Shown: positions 10,371-22,122 of the stretch, in pieces | Layout of the letters: every line of letters begins with the position of its first letter | Position numbering within the stretch: position 1 is the first letter of the stretch | Source of the DNA: Triticum aestivum | Taxonomy: Eukaryota; Streptophyta; Magnoliopsida; Poales; Poaceae | Direction: 5' to 3' | Assembly: GCF_018294505.1 (NCBI RefSeq) | Contig: NC_057804.1 | Span: forward strand, 249,792,156-249,856,155 | Length of the DNA stretch: 64,000 bases | Made by a program: the position numbers and the translations under genes | The notes under the pieces: generated by a model | Told to the model about the DNA's origin: nothing | The model's input: only the letters and a program-made list of their open reading frames with translations | The model's database searches: none

Positions 10371-11751
10371 ATGGCGCAAGATAATACCAAATTTTGTGAT
10401 TTCTCCAATACCAATAATAATGATTTCCTTAGTACTCCGATTGCTCCTCTTAATGATGTTGAGTCTTGTGAAATGAATACTGCTTTGCTGAATCTTGTTA
10501 TGAAAGATCAATTTGTGGGCCTTCCTAGTGAAGATGCCGCTACTCATCTAAACAACTTTGTTGATTTGTGTGATATGAAAAAGAGGAAAGATACGGATAA
10601 TGATATTGTTAAATCGAAGTTATTTCCATTTTCACTTAGAGAACGTTCTAAAGTTTGGTTTTCGTCTTTTCCTAAAAATAGTATTGATTCCTGGAACAAG
10701 TGCAAAGATGCTTTTATCTCTAAGTATTTCCTTCCCGCTAAGATTATCACTCTTGAATTTTAGACAACTTGATCATGAGCATGAGCATGAACGATATTAT
10801 GAATTTTAAACAACTTGATCATGAGCATGTTTCCCAATCTTGGGAAAGAATGAAATTGATGATTCGCAATTGCCCTACTCATGGTTTGAATTTATGGATG
10901 ATCATACAAAAATTTTATGCCGGTTTGAACTTTGCTTCGAGAAATCTTTTAGATTCGTCCACGGGAGGCACATTTATGGAAATCACCTTAGGAGATGCTA
11001 CAAAACTTCTTGATAATATTATGGCTAATTATTCTCAATGGCATACCGAAAGATCTTCTAGTAAAAAAATGCATGCTATAGAAGAAATCAATGTTTTGAG
11101 TGGAAAGATGGATGAACTTATGAAGTTGTTTGCTACTAAAAATACTCCTCTTGATCCCAATGATATGCCTTTGTCTACCTTGATTGAGAATAATAATGAA
11201 TCTATGGATGTGAATTTTGTTGGTAGGAATAGTTTTGGAAACAATGCTTATAGAGGAAACCTTAATTCTAGACAGTTCCCTAGTAATTCCTCTAATAATT
11301 ATGGAAATTCCTACAATAATTCTTATGGTAATTTTAATAATATGCCCTCTGATTTTGAGAATAGTGTGAAAGAATTTATGATTTCTCAAAATAATTTTAA
11401 TGCTTTGCTTGAAAAAGATTTCTCAAAGTTGATGATTTGGCTAGGAACGTTGATAGACTTTCGCTTGATGTTGATTCTCTTAAACTTAGATCTTCTCCTC
11501 CTAAGCATGATATCAATGAGTCTCTCAAAGCCATGAGAATTTCCATTGATGAATGCAAGGAAAGAACCGCTAGATTGCGTGCTAAGAAAGATTGCTTTGT
11601 AAAGGCGTGTTCTTCTAGTTTCAATGAAAATAATGATGAAGATCTTAAAGTTATTGATGTGTCTCCTATTAGATCTTTGTTTTGCAATATAAATCTTGAT
11701 AATGGGACTGGAGATGAGTCAAATTTAGTTAAAAGGTGTCCCAAGAATTAG
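10371..11751 (+). pseudogene. gag: gag of Sabrina-like element, frameshifted
   Basis: The start ATG at 10371 has a strong context (GCCATGGCG). The first frame reaches a TAG at 10761. It includes a retrotransposon gag core (VKSKLFPFSLRERSKVWFSS, then W…CKDAFISKYFLP). The protein continues in a second frame (about 10769-11440; WERMKLMIRNCPTHGL, then an Asn-rich stretch) and a third frame (11437-11751, ending in TAG). The first break coincides with a 29-base duplication (10755-10783 and 10801-10829). No CCHC zinc knuckle is visible. Gag would form the virus-like particle in the cytoplasm. With two shifts and stops this copy is dead. Confidence 0.85.
10755..10829 (+). repeat. 29-base duplication inside gag
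   Basis: GAATTTTA(G/A)ACAACTTGAT plus CATGAGCATG occurs at 10755-10783 and 10801-10829 with one mismatch. The second copy fits the normal gag frame. The first creates the in-frame TAG and the frameshift. Confidence 0.8.
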
Positions 11752-12480
11752 GAGTTTTTAGATCTTGATGCTAAATTTGGTAAAATTGGGATTGGAGAGG
11801 TCATGACTTTAAATAGTATTGAAGCCACTATCTTGGATTTCAAGGAATTTAATTATGATAATTGTTCTTTAGAAAGTTGTATTTCCTTGTTGCAATCCAT
11901 TGTTAATTCTCCTCATGCTTATAGTCAAAATAAAGCTTTTACCAAACATATCGTTGATGCCTTGATGCAATCTTATGATGAAAAACTTAATTTGGAATAT
12001 TCTTTACCTAGAAAACTTAATGATGAGTGGGAACCTACTATAAAGATCAGAATTAAAGATCATGAGTGTTTTGCTTTGTGTGATTTGGGTGCTAGTGTTT
12101 CCACGATTGCGAAAACTTTATGTGATATTCTAGGTTTCCATGATCTTGATGATTTCTCTTTAAATTTGCACCTTGCGGATTCCACCATTAAAAAGCCAAT
12201 GGGAAGGATCAATGATGTTCTCATTGTTGCAAATAGAAATTTGGTGCCCGTAGATTTTATCGTTCGTGATATAGATTGCAATCTTTCTTTCCCTATTATT
12301 CTCGGTAGACCTTTCCTTAGAACGATTGGCGCGATTATTGATATGAAGGAAGGGAATATTAGATTCCAATTTCCATTAAAGAAAGGCATGGAGCACTTTC
12401 CAAGAAAGAAAGTCAAATTACCTTATGAATCTATCATGCGGGCTACTTATGAATTTAGTGCCAAAGATGGCACTACTTAG
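11752..12480 (+). pseudogene. Aspartic protease frame of Sabrina-like element
   Basis: An open frame from 11803 (225 codons) ends in TAG at 12480. It is in the same frame as the last gag piece and separated from it only by the TAG at 11749. It contains the retropepsin region: CDLGASVSTI as the active-site loop, VDFIVRDID, IILGRPFL and AIIDMKEGNIRF. The usual D-T/S-G is D-L-G here, which also occurs in related Triticeae elements as I recall, so activity is uncertain. Reverse transcriptase would normally follow. Instead the frame stops and an untranslated tail begins, then a solo LTR at 12571. Confidence 0.8.
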
Positions 12481-12570
12481 ATCTATCTTCGCTTTTATGC
12501 CTAGCTAGGGGCGTTAACCGATAGCGCTAGTTGGGAGGCAACCCAGTTTTATTTGTGTTTTTTGTTTTTG

Positions 12571-15500
12571 TGTCACATCCCTAGTTCTGGCCTGACCTAT
12601 GCTTGCTTCCATCTGTGCATCATGTTTAAATTTTTGAAACTTGAACTGAGGAATTCAGAAGCCTCAAAACCCTAAATAAAAGAAGGGCAAAAAACCCTAA
12701 AAATCTCATTCATTGTTCCAAAATGCTCTTCTTAGATGTTTAATATTTTTGGCAAGGGTTTTGATCCAAACCAAAAATAATGAACATTTTTAAGGATTTA
12801 TTTTTGGGACTTTGAATTTAAATCATTAGCTATTTGAATTTGAATTATATTCATATAATTAGAATATAATTTCAAATACCCCTGAAATATTTTATGAGCT
12901 TTTGGAAAAGTCCATCTAGCAAAATAAAAATATTCAAAGGAGTTTTTGGCATTGTTTGAATTATTTTTAAATTCAAAACAGTGGCAAAATGAAATTAAAT
13001 AAGACAAAACAGAAGAAAAATTAAAACAGAGGAGAGAAAACCTTACCTGACGCAGCCCACCTGGCAGCCCGCTGGCCGGCCCAGCACTGTGCTGGCCCGT
13101 GCCAGCCACCTGCTTCCTCCCGCCAGAGTAGGCAGGCAGCTGCCTGTCGGCCGCGCGCGCCGCCGTGCGCCACCTCCTGCTTCCCCGGCCCTCCTAGACG
13201 ATGCCACGGAGACACCCAGATCCTCCCCTCGTTCTCCCCTCTCCCTCTGGACCGCTCCCCCTCCGTTGGCTCTCTCTTCCCTCTCTTCCCTGTGAGCCCC
13301 GAGCGCAGCCGTCGCCGCCGTTCGCCATAGCCGCGGCCACTGGCCACCCCACGCAATCCCGACGCGCCCAGAAGCTCCGCCATGTTGTCTTCTTCATCTT
13401 CGATGAGCCACGCAAGCCGGGAGGGCCTGGAACATCGCCATCGCCGTCGTCTGCCACCTCGGGCTCCGTCCACTGCCGCCGTTGATTCGCCGTCTCCACC
13501 GCCTCCCCGAGCACGCCGACCTTCTCTTCGAACTCACCGTGAGCTCCTGTCAATTTCCCCTCTCTCCCCGTGCCCGTCCGCGCCTTCTAACCACCCTGGT
13601 TGTCGGAGCCGACAGTTCCTCGCCGCCGGCGATGACGCAAACGAGGCTAGAGCCACCGTAGCTAACTCCCGAGCACGGCAACATGCTCAGCACTCTTCCA
13701 GGAGCCGGGCGCGCCCACCCGTGCGACCTGCCGTGCCCCCTAGCGCCAACCCCGACCTCGCCGTGCTCCGGCTGCCGCCCCGCTCGCCACCATCGCCAAA
13801 TCCGACCTCCCCAGCATGAACGGATGCCACGATTCGATGCGCGCACACACCAGCTACGCGTAGAGCCCCTCAGTCGCTGTTTTGGTCGCCGGAGGAGGAA
13901 TTCCGACCCCCTCCGCCGTCTCGGGCTTCACCGGCGACGAGCCGTGGACCAAGTCCGGTGGGTTTGACCCACTTTGACCACGGCGGGACCCCCCCCCCCG
14001 TGTCCATGACAGGTGGGCCCAGCCCTGTTAGCTAATTAGGATTAGCACTAATCGAATTAGTTAAACTAATTAACCCCTGCTGACACCGACAGTGGGCCCC
14101 GTGGCTATTAATTTGATTAGTTAGAGTTAATTAACTCTGTTAGTCACCTGAGTCACTGACCAGTGGGCCCCACTGGTCAGGTTTGACCCGGACCAGCCCC
14201 TGTTGACTTGCTGACGTCATGCCAACGTCATGCTGACGCAGTAATGTTTTCTGGATTTAATTTAATTCTGAAATTCCAGAAAATAGCTAAAACTTCAATA
14301 AATCATAGAAAATTAACCGTAACTCCAAATGAAATAAATTATATATGAAAAATTATCAGAAAAATTCAAGGAATCCATCTGTACTATTTTCATGCATTTT
14401 TGAACAATGTTTGTCCTCTGTTTTGGACAAAACAAATTAAGGGCATTTAAATAATCATATATGGAGTTGGAATTTGAATCATGTATTCAAACCAACTTCA
14501 TTTAAATCATAGTTAGGTGCATTAGCCCAAAACACATTCATATTGCCATGCCATAGCATGCATCATATCGTGCATTGCATTGATCGTGTTTCTTCTGTGT
14601 TTGCCGGTGTTGTTCCCCCTCGGTAGACGTTGTACGGACGATGTGATCGTTGACACTGATGAAGACTCAATGTTATCCTCAGAAGTGCCAGGCAAGCAAA
14701 ACCCCCTTGTTCATTCCGATAAAATCCCACTCTCTCGCTCCTGCTCTCTTTTACTGCATTAGGACAACAACGATTCATCTGTTACTTGCTGCGGTAGCTG
14801 AACCCCTTTATCCTTTGCATGACCTGTCATTGCCACAGTAAATAGTTGAAACCCACTAGCATGAGTAGGAGTTGTTTGAGCCCTGTTGTGCCTACTCATT
14901 CATGTTTGTTGTCATGCCTGCTACTGCTTAGAGTTGAGTCAGGTCTGATTCATCGGGGATGAATCAGAGGTGTGTGAACATGTTCTATTGTGTGTGAGCT
15001 AAGTGTGTGAACACGATTTGGTAAAGGTAGCGGTGAGAGGCCATGTAGGAGTACTTGGTGGGTTGTCTCATTGCAGCCGTCCTCAGGAACTGAGTTCTGT
15101 GTTTGTGATCCATGAACAGTTACTACCACACATTGGGTTCCGGTAACTCGACCCCTCTCGACTTATTAATCAACATGATCTCTGTCCAGGAGTTGTAACT
15201 AGTTTCTGGTGTTTGTAGGTAGTGTTAGTAGTCTACCAAGTGGCACCCGGTATAGGTGGGCTTGGGACAGACTAGGCACAGTGGCCCGGTGTACCAAGTG
15301 GCACCCGGTTGGTGGGCTTGGGAACCCTGCACACATCGTTTGGGGGCGTAAGCGACACCCCGGCCGGATCTCCTTGCGGATGGAACCCGAATAGGCGATA
15401 AACCTGGACGAGAGACTTGTTTGGTTAGTCAGGTCGTGGCCGACTCCCTCGCCCGGCTTCCGCTTGAAGGTTGCCGAGGTACATGACGTGTACAGGGCGG

Positions 15501-16756
15501 TAAGTGGCGAGAGCGTGTGTGAAGAAGTACACCCCTGCAGGGTTATCATTATCTATTCGAATAGCCGGATTCCTCGGATATGGAAACTTGGACCCCTTGC
15601 ATAGTTCATAGACAAGTGAAAGTGGATACTCTAAAATACGCAAGATAAGCATGAGTGCTATGGATGGCGTTCTCGTAGGGAGACGGAAGCGGATCCATAG
15701 TGGTGTATTGATATTGTGAATATGTGGACTCGTGTGCGCCACCTCAAAAGAGTACTTGCAGTCGTAGTTCAGGTTAGCCACCGAGTCAAAGCTGGCTTGC
15801 TGCAGTTAAACTCCACCACCCCCTTTGTTGATAATGATGCATATGTAGATAGATCTGATGTAAGTCTTGCTGGGTACATTTGTACTCACGTTTGCCTATT
15901 TTATGTTTTTGCAGAGAGACTTCAGTCTCACTAGTAGTTCCGCGTGGACTTCGACGTTTAGCTTGTTACCTCAGCTACGATCTTGTGCCCTCGGCAGGAT
16001 CTGGTAGATAGTCAGGCTTCTCAGCCTTTTCCATTTATAGATGTCTGTACTCAGACATGATAGCTTCCGTTTGTGCTTGACTTGTATGCTCTGATTGTTG
16101 GGTCATGAGACCCATGTTTGTAATATCTCGCTCCTCGGAGCCTAATGAATAAATACTTGAGTTGTAGAGTCATGTTGTGATGCCATGTTGTATTGCACAT
16201 ATCGAGCATATTGTGTGTATGTTATTGAAATGCTTGGTATGTGTGGGATCTGACTATCTAGTTGTTTATCTTTAGTAGCCTCTCTTACCGGGAAATGTCT
16301 CCTAGTGTTTCCACCGAGCCATGGTAGCTTGCTACTGCTCCGGAACACTTAGGCTGGCCGGCATGTGTCCTTCTTCGTTCCTGTGTCTGTCCCTTCGGGG
16401 AAATGTCACGCGATGAATACCGGAGTCCTGTTAGCCCGCTACAGCCCGGTTCACCGGAGTCCTGCTAGCCCAGTGCTACAGCCTGGATTCACTCGCTGAT
16501 GACCGACACGTTCGATGCTGGGTCATGGATGCCTGTCCCTGTAAGTTTGTGCCACTTTGGGTTTATGACTAGCCATGTCAGCCCGGGCTCCTTATCATAT
16601 GGATGCTAGCGACACTATCATATACGTGTGCCAAAAGGCGTAAACGGTCCCGGGAAAAGGTAAGGCGACACCCGTGGGAATACCGTGCGTGAGGCCGCAA
16701 AGTGATATGAGGTGTTACATGCTAGATCGATGTGGCATTGAGTCGGGGTCCTGACA
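12571..16756 (+). mobile_element. Solo LARD LTR (LARD1 family), plus orientation
   Basis: A 4186-base LTR that begins TGTCACATCCCTAG and ends GGGGTCCTGACA. It is flanked by perfect 5-base duplications TTTTG (12566-12570 and 16757-16761) and has no second LTR. Its reverse complement matches both LTRs of the LARD at 42525-54690 end to end (the same terminal strings, GC-rich core and CCAAGTGGCACCCGG blocks). It carries the conserved stem-loop at 15872-15887. The GC-rich core (about 13040-13970) has long frames on both strands made of Arg, Pro, Ala and Ser, which I do not regard as genes. Confidence 0.92.
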
Positions 16757-19559
16757 TTTTGTTTCTGTTTAGTAATAAATATTTCATCTACCTTCTGTTT
16801 AGATGTGTTTTTATGTTTTAATTAGTGTTTGTGCCAAGTAGAACCTATAGGATAACCTATGATGATAGTTAATTTGATTTTGCTGAAAAATAGAAACTTT
16901 GTGCGCACGAAATAGTTTTGTTAAATCAGAGAAACATGCTTTTGCATTGATTCTTTTTTGCTTCTGATCAATAGACAAATTGTACAGGACTTCCTATTTT
17001 GGTAGGATTTTTAGAGTTCCAGAAGTTTGCGTTAGTTACAGATTTCTACAGACTGTTTTGTTTTTGACAGATTCTGTTTTTCGTGTGTTGTTTGCTTATT
17101 TTGATGCATCTATGGCTAGTAAAATAGTTTATAAACCATAGACTAGTTGGAATACAGTAGGTTTAACACCAAAATAAATAAAGAATGAGTTCATTACAGT
17201 ACATTATGTGGTGGTTTTGTTTTCTTTCACTAACGGAGCTTATAAGATTTCCTGTTGAGTTTTGTGTTGTGAAGTTTTCAAGTTTTGGGTAAAGCTTTCA
17301 TGGACTATGGAATAAGGAGTGGCAAGAGCCTAAGCTTGGGGATGCCCAAGGCACCCCAAGATATTCAAGAATAGCCAAAAGCCTAAGCTCGGGGATGCCC
17401 CGGGAAGGCATCCCTCTTTCGTCTTCGTTCATTTTTAACTTTACTTGGAGCTATATTTTTATTCACCACATGATATGTGTTTTGCTTGGAGCGTCGTGTA
17501 TCATATTAGTCTTTGCTTTTTAGTTTTCCACAATCATCCTTGCTGTACACACCTTTTGGGAGATGCCTACTAGATTAGAATTTGTTAGAATACTCTATGT
17601 GCTTCACTTATATCTTTTGAGCTTGATAGTTTTTGCTCTAGTTCTTCACTTATATCTTTTAGAGCACGGCAGTGGCTTAATTTTGTAGAAATTGCTAGTC
17701 TCTCATGCTTCAGTTATATTATTTTGAGAGTCTTTTAGAACAGCATGGTATTTGCTATGGTTATAAAATTGGTCCTAGAATGGTAGGCATCCAAGTTGGG
17801 TATAATAAAAACTATCATAGGAAGTGAATTGGATGCTATGATCAATTTGATACTTGATAATTGTTTTGAGATATGGAGGTAGTGATATTAAAGTCATGCT
17901 AGTTGGGTGATTATGAATTTAAAGAATGCTTGTGTTGAAGTTAGCAAGTCCTGTAGCATGCACGTATGGTTAAAGTTGTGTAACAAATTTGAAACATGAA
18001 GTGTACCTGACTTGTGCATCCTTATGAGTGGCGGTCGGGGACGAGCGATGGACTTTTCCTACCAATATATCCCTCTAGGAGCATGTGCGTAGTGCTTGAT
18101 TTTTGATGACTTCTAAATTTTTGCAATAAGTATATGAGTTCTTTTGACTAATGTTGAGTCCATGGATTATACACACTTTTACCTTTCCATCATTGCTAGC
18201 CTCTTCGGTACCGTGCATTGCCCTTTCTCACCTTGAGAGTTGGTGCAAACTTCGCTGGTGCATCCAAACCCCGTGATACGATACGCTCTATCACACATAA
18301 ACTTCCTTATATCTTCCTCAAAACAGCCACCATACCTACCTATTATGGAATTTCCATAGCCATTCCAAGATATATTGTCATGCAACTTTCCACCGTCCCA
18401 TTCATCATCATCATGACATACTTTACTTTTGTCATATTGCCATTAGATGATCATGTAGTTGACATCGTATTTGTGGCAAAGCCACCATGAATAAATTTTC
18501 ATACATGTCACTCTTCATTCATTACACCATCCTGGTACACCGCCGGAGGCATTCATATAGAGTCATATCTTGTTCTAGTTTCGAGTTGTAATTCATATGT
18601 TGTAATCAATGGAAGTGTGATGATCATCATTATTAGAGCATTGCCCAACAGAAAAAAAGAAAGGCCAAAGACAAAAAAAAGAAAAAAAGAAAAAAAGCAA
18701 AAAGAAAAAAAAAAGCAAAAAAAGAAAATAAATAAAAGGGGCAATGTTACTATCTCTTTTTCCACACTTGTGCTTCAAAGTAGCACCTTGTTCTTCATAT
18801 AGTGAGTCTCATATCTTGTGCTTCAAAGTAGCACCATGTTTTTCATATAGTGAGTCTCATATGTTGCCACTTTCATATACTAGTGGGAATTTTTCATTAT
18901 ATAACTTGGCTTGTATATTCCTACGATGGGCTTCCTCAAATGCCCTAGGTCTTCGTGAGTAAGCAAGTTGGATGCACACCCACTAGTTTTCTTTTGTTGG
19001 GCATTCATTTATAGCTCTAGTGCATACGTTGCATGGAAATCCCTACTCCTCATGTTGACATCAATTAATGGGCTTCTCCATAGCCCGTTGATTATCCTCG
19101 TCAATGTGAGACTTTCTCTTTTTTTTGTCTTCTCCACACAATCCCCATCATCATATTCTATTCCACCCATAGTGCTATATCCATGGATCACGCTCATGTA
19201 TTGCGTGAAGGTTGAAAAAGTTTGAGATTATTTAAGTACGAAACAATTTCTTGGCTTGTCATCAGGGGTATACAAGTTGGGAACATCTTTGTGTGATGAA
19301 AATAAAGCATAGCCTAACTATATGATTTTGTAGGGATGAACTTTCTTTAGCCATGTTATTTTGAGAAGACATGATTGCTTTGATTAGTATGCTTGAAGTG
19401 TTACTATTTCTTTTATCAATATGAACTTTTATTTTGAATCATTTGGATCTGAACATTCATGCCACAATAAAGAAAATTACATTGAGAATTATGCTAGGTA
19501 GCATTCCACATCAAAAATTCCGTTTTTATCATTTACCTACTCGAGGACGAGCGGGAATT
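16757..19559 (+). other. Non-coding tail of Sabrina-like element
   Basis: This is the internal 3' region resuming after the solo LTR. It contains no coding frame. It holds two extra copies of the polypurine-tract string (17332-17345 and 17385-17398), an A-rich purine run at 18650-18740 and a 48-base tandem duplication (18767-18862). Confidence 0.75.
18767..18862 (+). repeat. Tandem duplication, 48-base period
   Basis: CTTGTGCTTCAAAGTAGCAC starts at 18767 and again at 18815. Both copies run on to ATAGTGAGTCTCATAT with few changes. Confidence 0.8.
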
Positions 19560-19573
19560 AAGCTTGGGGATGC
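19560..19573 (+). other. Polypurine tract of Sabrina-like element
   Basis: AAGCTTGGGGATGC directly precedes the 3' LTR start (TGATATG at 19575). This is the usual place for priming of plus-strand DNA synthesis. Confidence 0.75.
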
Positions 19574-19574
19574 T

Positions 19575-21144
19575 TGATATGTCCCCAACGTATCTATAAT
19601 TTTTGATTGTTCCATGCTATTATATTACCCCTTTTGGATGTTTATGGGCTTTATTTTACACATTTATATCATTTTTGGGACTAACCTACTAACCAGAGGC
19701 CCAACACATATTGCTATTTTTTTGTCTATTTCAATATTTCGAAGAAAACGAATATCAAACGGAGTCCAAACGGAATGAAACCTTCAGGAGCGTGATTTTT
19801 GGAACAAACATGATCCAGAGAACTTGGAGTGCAAGTCAAGAAGCTTGCGAGGCGGCCAGAAGACAGGAGGGCGCGCCCACCCCCTCTAGGCGCGCCCCCT
19901 ATCTCCTGGGCCCCACAGGCGGCCACCGACATACTTCTTCCTCCTATATATACCTACGTACCACGAAAACAACCAGGGAGCCAACGAAACACAATTTCCA
20001 CCAACGTAACCTTCTGTATCCGCAAGATACCATCTTGGAGCCTTCGTCGGTGCTCCGCCGGAGGGGGAATCGACTATGGAGGGCTTCTACATCAACACCA
20101 TAGCCCCTCCGATGAGTTGTGAGGAGTTTACCATAGACCTTCTGGTCCATAGTTATTAGATAGATGGCTTCTTCTCTGTTTTTGGATATCAATACAATGT
20201 TCTCCCCCTCTCTTGTGGAGATCTATTCGATGTAAACTGTTTTTGCGGTGTGTTTGTCGAGATCCATGAATTGTGGGTTTATAATCAAGTTTATCTATGA
20301 ATAATATTTGAATCTTCTCTGAATTCATTTATGTATGATTGAGTTATCTTTGCAAGTCTCTTCGAATAATTAGTTTGGTTTGGCCTACTAGATTGATCTT
20401 TCTTGCCATGGGAGAAGTGCTTAGCTTTGGGTTCAATCTTGCGGTGTCCTTACCCAGTGACAGAAAGGGTTGCAAGGCATGTATTGCATTGTTGCCATCG
20501 AGGATAAAAAGATGGGGTTCATATCATATTGCTTGAGTTTATCCCACTACATCATGTCATCTTTCTTAATGTGTTACTCTATTCTTATGAACTTAATACT
20601 CTAGATGCATGCTAGATAGCGGTCTATGTGTGGAGTAATAGTAGTAGATGCAGGCAGGAGTCGGTCTACTTGTCACGGCCGTGATGCCTATATACATGAT
20701 AATGCCTAGATAATCTCATAATTATTCGCTTTTCTATCAATTGCTCGACGGTAATTTGTTCACCCACCGTAATACTTATGCTATCTTGAGAGAAGCCACT
20801 AGTGAAACCTATGGGCCCCAGGTCTATCCTTTATCATATAAACTTCCAATCTACTTTTATTTGCATCTTTACTTTTTGCATCTATATTATAAAATACCAA
20901 AAATATATTTATCTTATCATACTATCTCTATCAGATCTCACTTTTGCAAGTGGCCTGAAGGGATTCACAACCCCTTTATTGCGTTGGTTTCGAGTTCTTT
21001 GTTTGTTTGTGTAGGTGCATGGGACTTTTGAGGAGCCTCCTACTGGATTGATACCTTGGTTCTCAAAAACTGAGGGAAATACTTACGCTACTTTGCTGCA
21101 TCACCCTTTCCTCTTCAAGGAAAACCAAAGCTCAAGACGTAGCA
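19575..21144 (+). repeat. 3' LTR of Sabrina-like element
   Basis: A 1570-base LTR, direct repeat of 8570-10142, starting TGATATGTCC and ending GACGTAGCA. The TATA is at 19945-19952. Confidence 0.9.
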
Positions 21145-21221
21145 ATCTTCTGTTCTTCTGACATCTGGCTTGGGTGTTTTTGTCGCATCTTGTCATCTAG
21201 CCTTGATCTTGTTCTTAGTTG
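21145..21221 (-). mobile_element. Remainder of family X LTR copy 3
   Basis: A short piece between the Sabrina-like 3' LTR and the next family X LTR start (TGTTGTGGG at 21222). It probably continues the LTR interrupted at 8569. TTAGT at 21217-21221 would be the left target-site copy for the next element. Confidence 0.45.
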
Positions 21222-22122
21222 TGTTGTGGGAAACCACAACCACCTATGGGACCAGGACGGCCCCTTGTTGGTTCGGTAGGGGGAGTTGCGTTGCACAAAG
21301 AGCAGAGGAACATGAGGCAGCATGGCAGAGATTGCACGAGCAGTTTTACCCAGGTTCGGGCCGCCGCGAGGCATAAGACCCTACTCTTGCTTTGGTGGAT
21401 TGATGGTGGAAATGTGGTGGTGGAGCGTAGTACACTTGCCCAGCAAGGGTTGCCTTAGGTCGACAGCGACTGCGCATGTATGGGGGTGTGAGTTATCCAA
21501 CCCTCTAACCTCGTGAACCCCTTCTACCGTTGCCATGGGCCTCCTTTTATATGTTAAGGGGTCACCACAGTGGGAAATCAGTCATTAGACACTGATGATA
21601 TAGCAAATAGTGCTATCATACCTAACTCTACAGGCCGACAGGGCCGCATTTAATGTGTCGCTTAACGTCACGTCATTGGCTGCCCGACAAGGCTTGCCGG
21701 GCTATCTTGCCAGCTCCATGCCTGCTTGTCTAACACGTCATAGGACGGGTGTCATCTGTGGGTTTTCTTGGTAGAAAGGGGCTGCCATGTGGCGAATGGC
21801 TGCCACCTAATCACTCTGCGGCTTCACACCGCACTGATCGACCTCGTCAGTTGTGGTGGAGTGGTCGGTGAGGTGGTTTTGCCTCCACAAGTCCCGGCAG
21901 GCCCTGTCGGGACACCTTGGTCATCTTCTTCTGGGGCGGCCTCGTCTCTTGGGGCTCGCCTGCTCGACAGAGGAGGCCTTTCGTGACGATATTTTGCTTC
22001 CCTGGCCTGGCCTTGGTCTCTCTGATCTGCTTGTTGGTCTTTGGAGTCTCTTGGTTCCTTGTACCCTGTCTTGGGTTGATGCTTCAATCTTGATCCTATG
22101 CATGTGCATAGTAAGGGCAACA
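21222..22122 (-). repeat. 3' LTR of Tat-like family X element
   Basis: The plus strand starts TGTTGTGGGAAACC and ends GTAAGGGCAACA. The minus-strand LTR therefore runs from TGTTGCCC to CCCACAACA, with TGTTG/CAACA inverted ends and 901 bases. A minus-strand TATA lies at 21544-21551. The first 137 bases match the LTR at 57409-57548 at roughly 85 percent by eye. No primer site adjoins the left end, so this is the 3' LTR of a minus-strand element whose body lies to the right. The inner border at 22122 is less certain than the outer one. Confidence 0.75.
21544..21551 (-). promoter_or_regulatory. TATA box of family X LTR
   Basis: The minus strand reads TATAAAAG, followed on the plus strand by GGGGTCACCACAGTGGGAAA. 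This is the context shared with copies 2 and 3. Confidence 0.55.

Larger units (their letters stand above)
8570..21144 (+). mobile_element. Sabrina-like (Athila-type) gypsy retrotransposon
   Basis: Two related direct LTRs (8570-10142 and 19575-21144) begin TGATA(C/T)GTC and end GACGTAGCA. They flank a tRNA-Asp-type primer site, a broken gag, a protease frame and a long non-coding tail ending in a polypurine tract. Without the nested solo LTR the element is about 8.4 kb. There is no RT, RNase H or integrase, which makes it non-autonomous. The five bases outside are TTCTT (left) and ATCTT (right), a target duplication with one change. LTR divergence by eye is about 7 percent over the first 270 bases. 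The closest family I recall is Sabrina/WHAM of Triticeae, not verified. Confidence 0.9.

Noticed and set aside
13021..13967. Overlapping open frames of 90-150 codons on both strands in the GC-rich core of the solo LARD LTR
   Set aside because: They are Arg/Pro/Ala/Ser-rich, occur on both strands at once and lie inside an LTR. The same regions in LARD1 (45330-46170, 53350-54280) have different frame lengths. Few stops are expected at this GC content.
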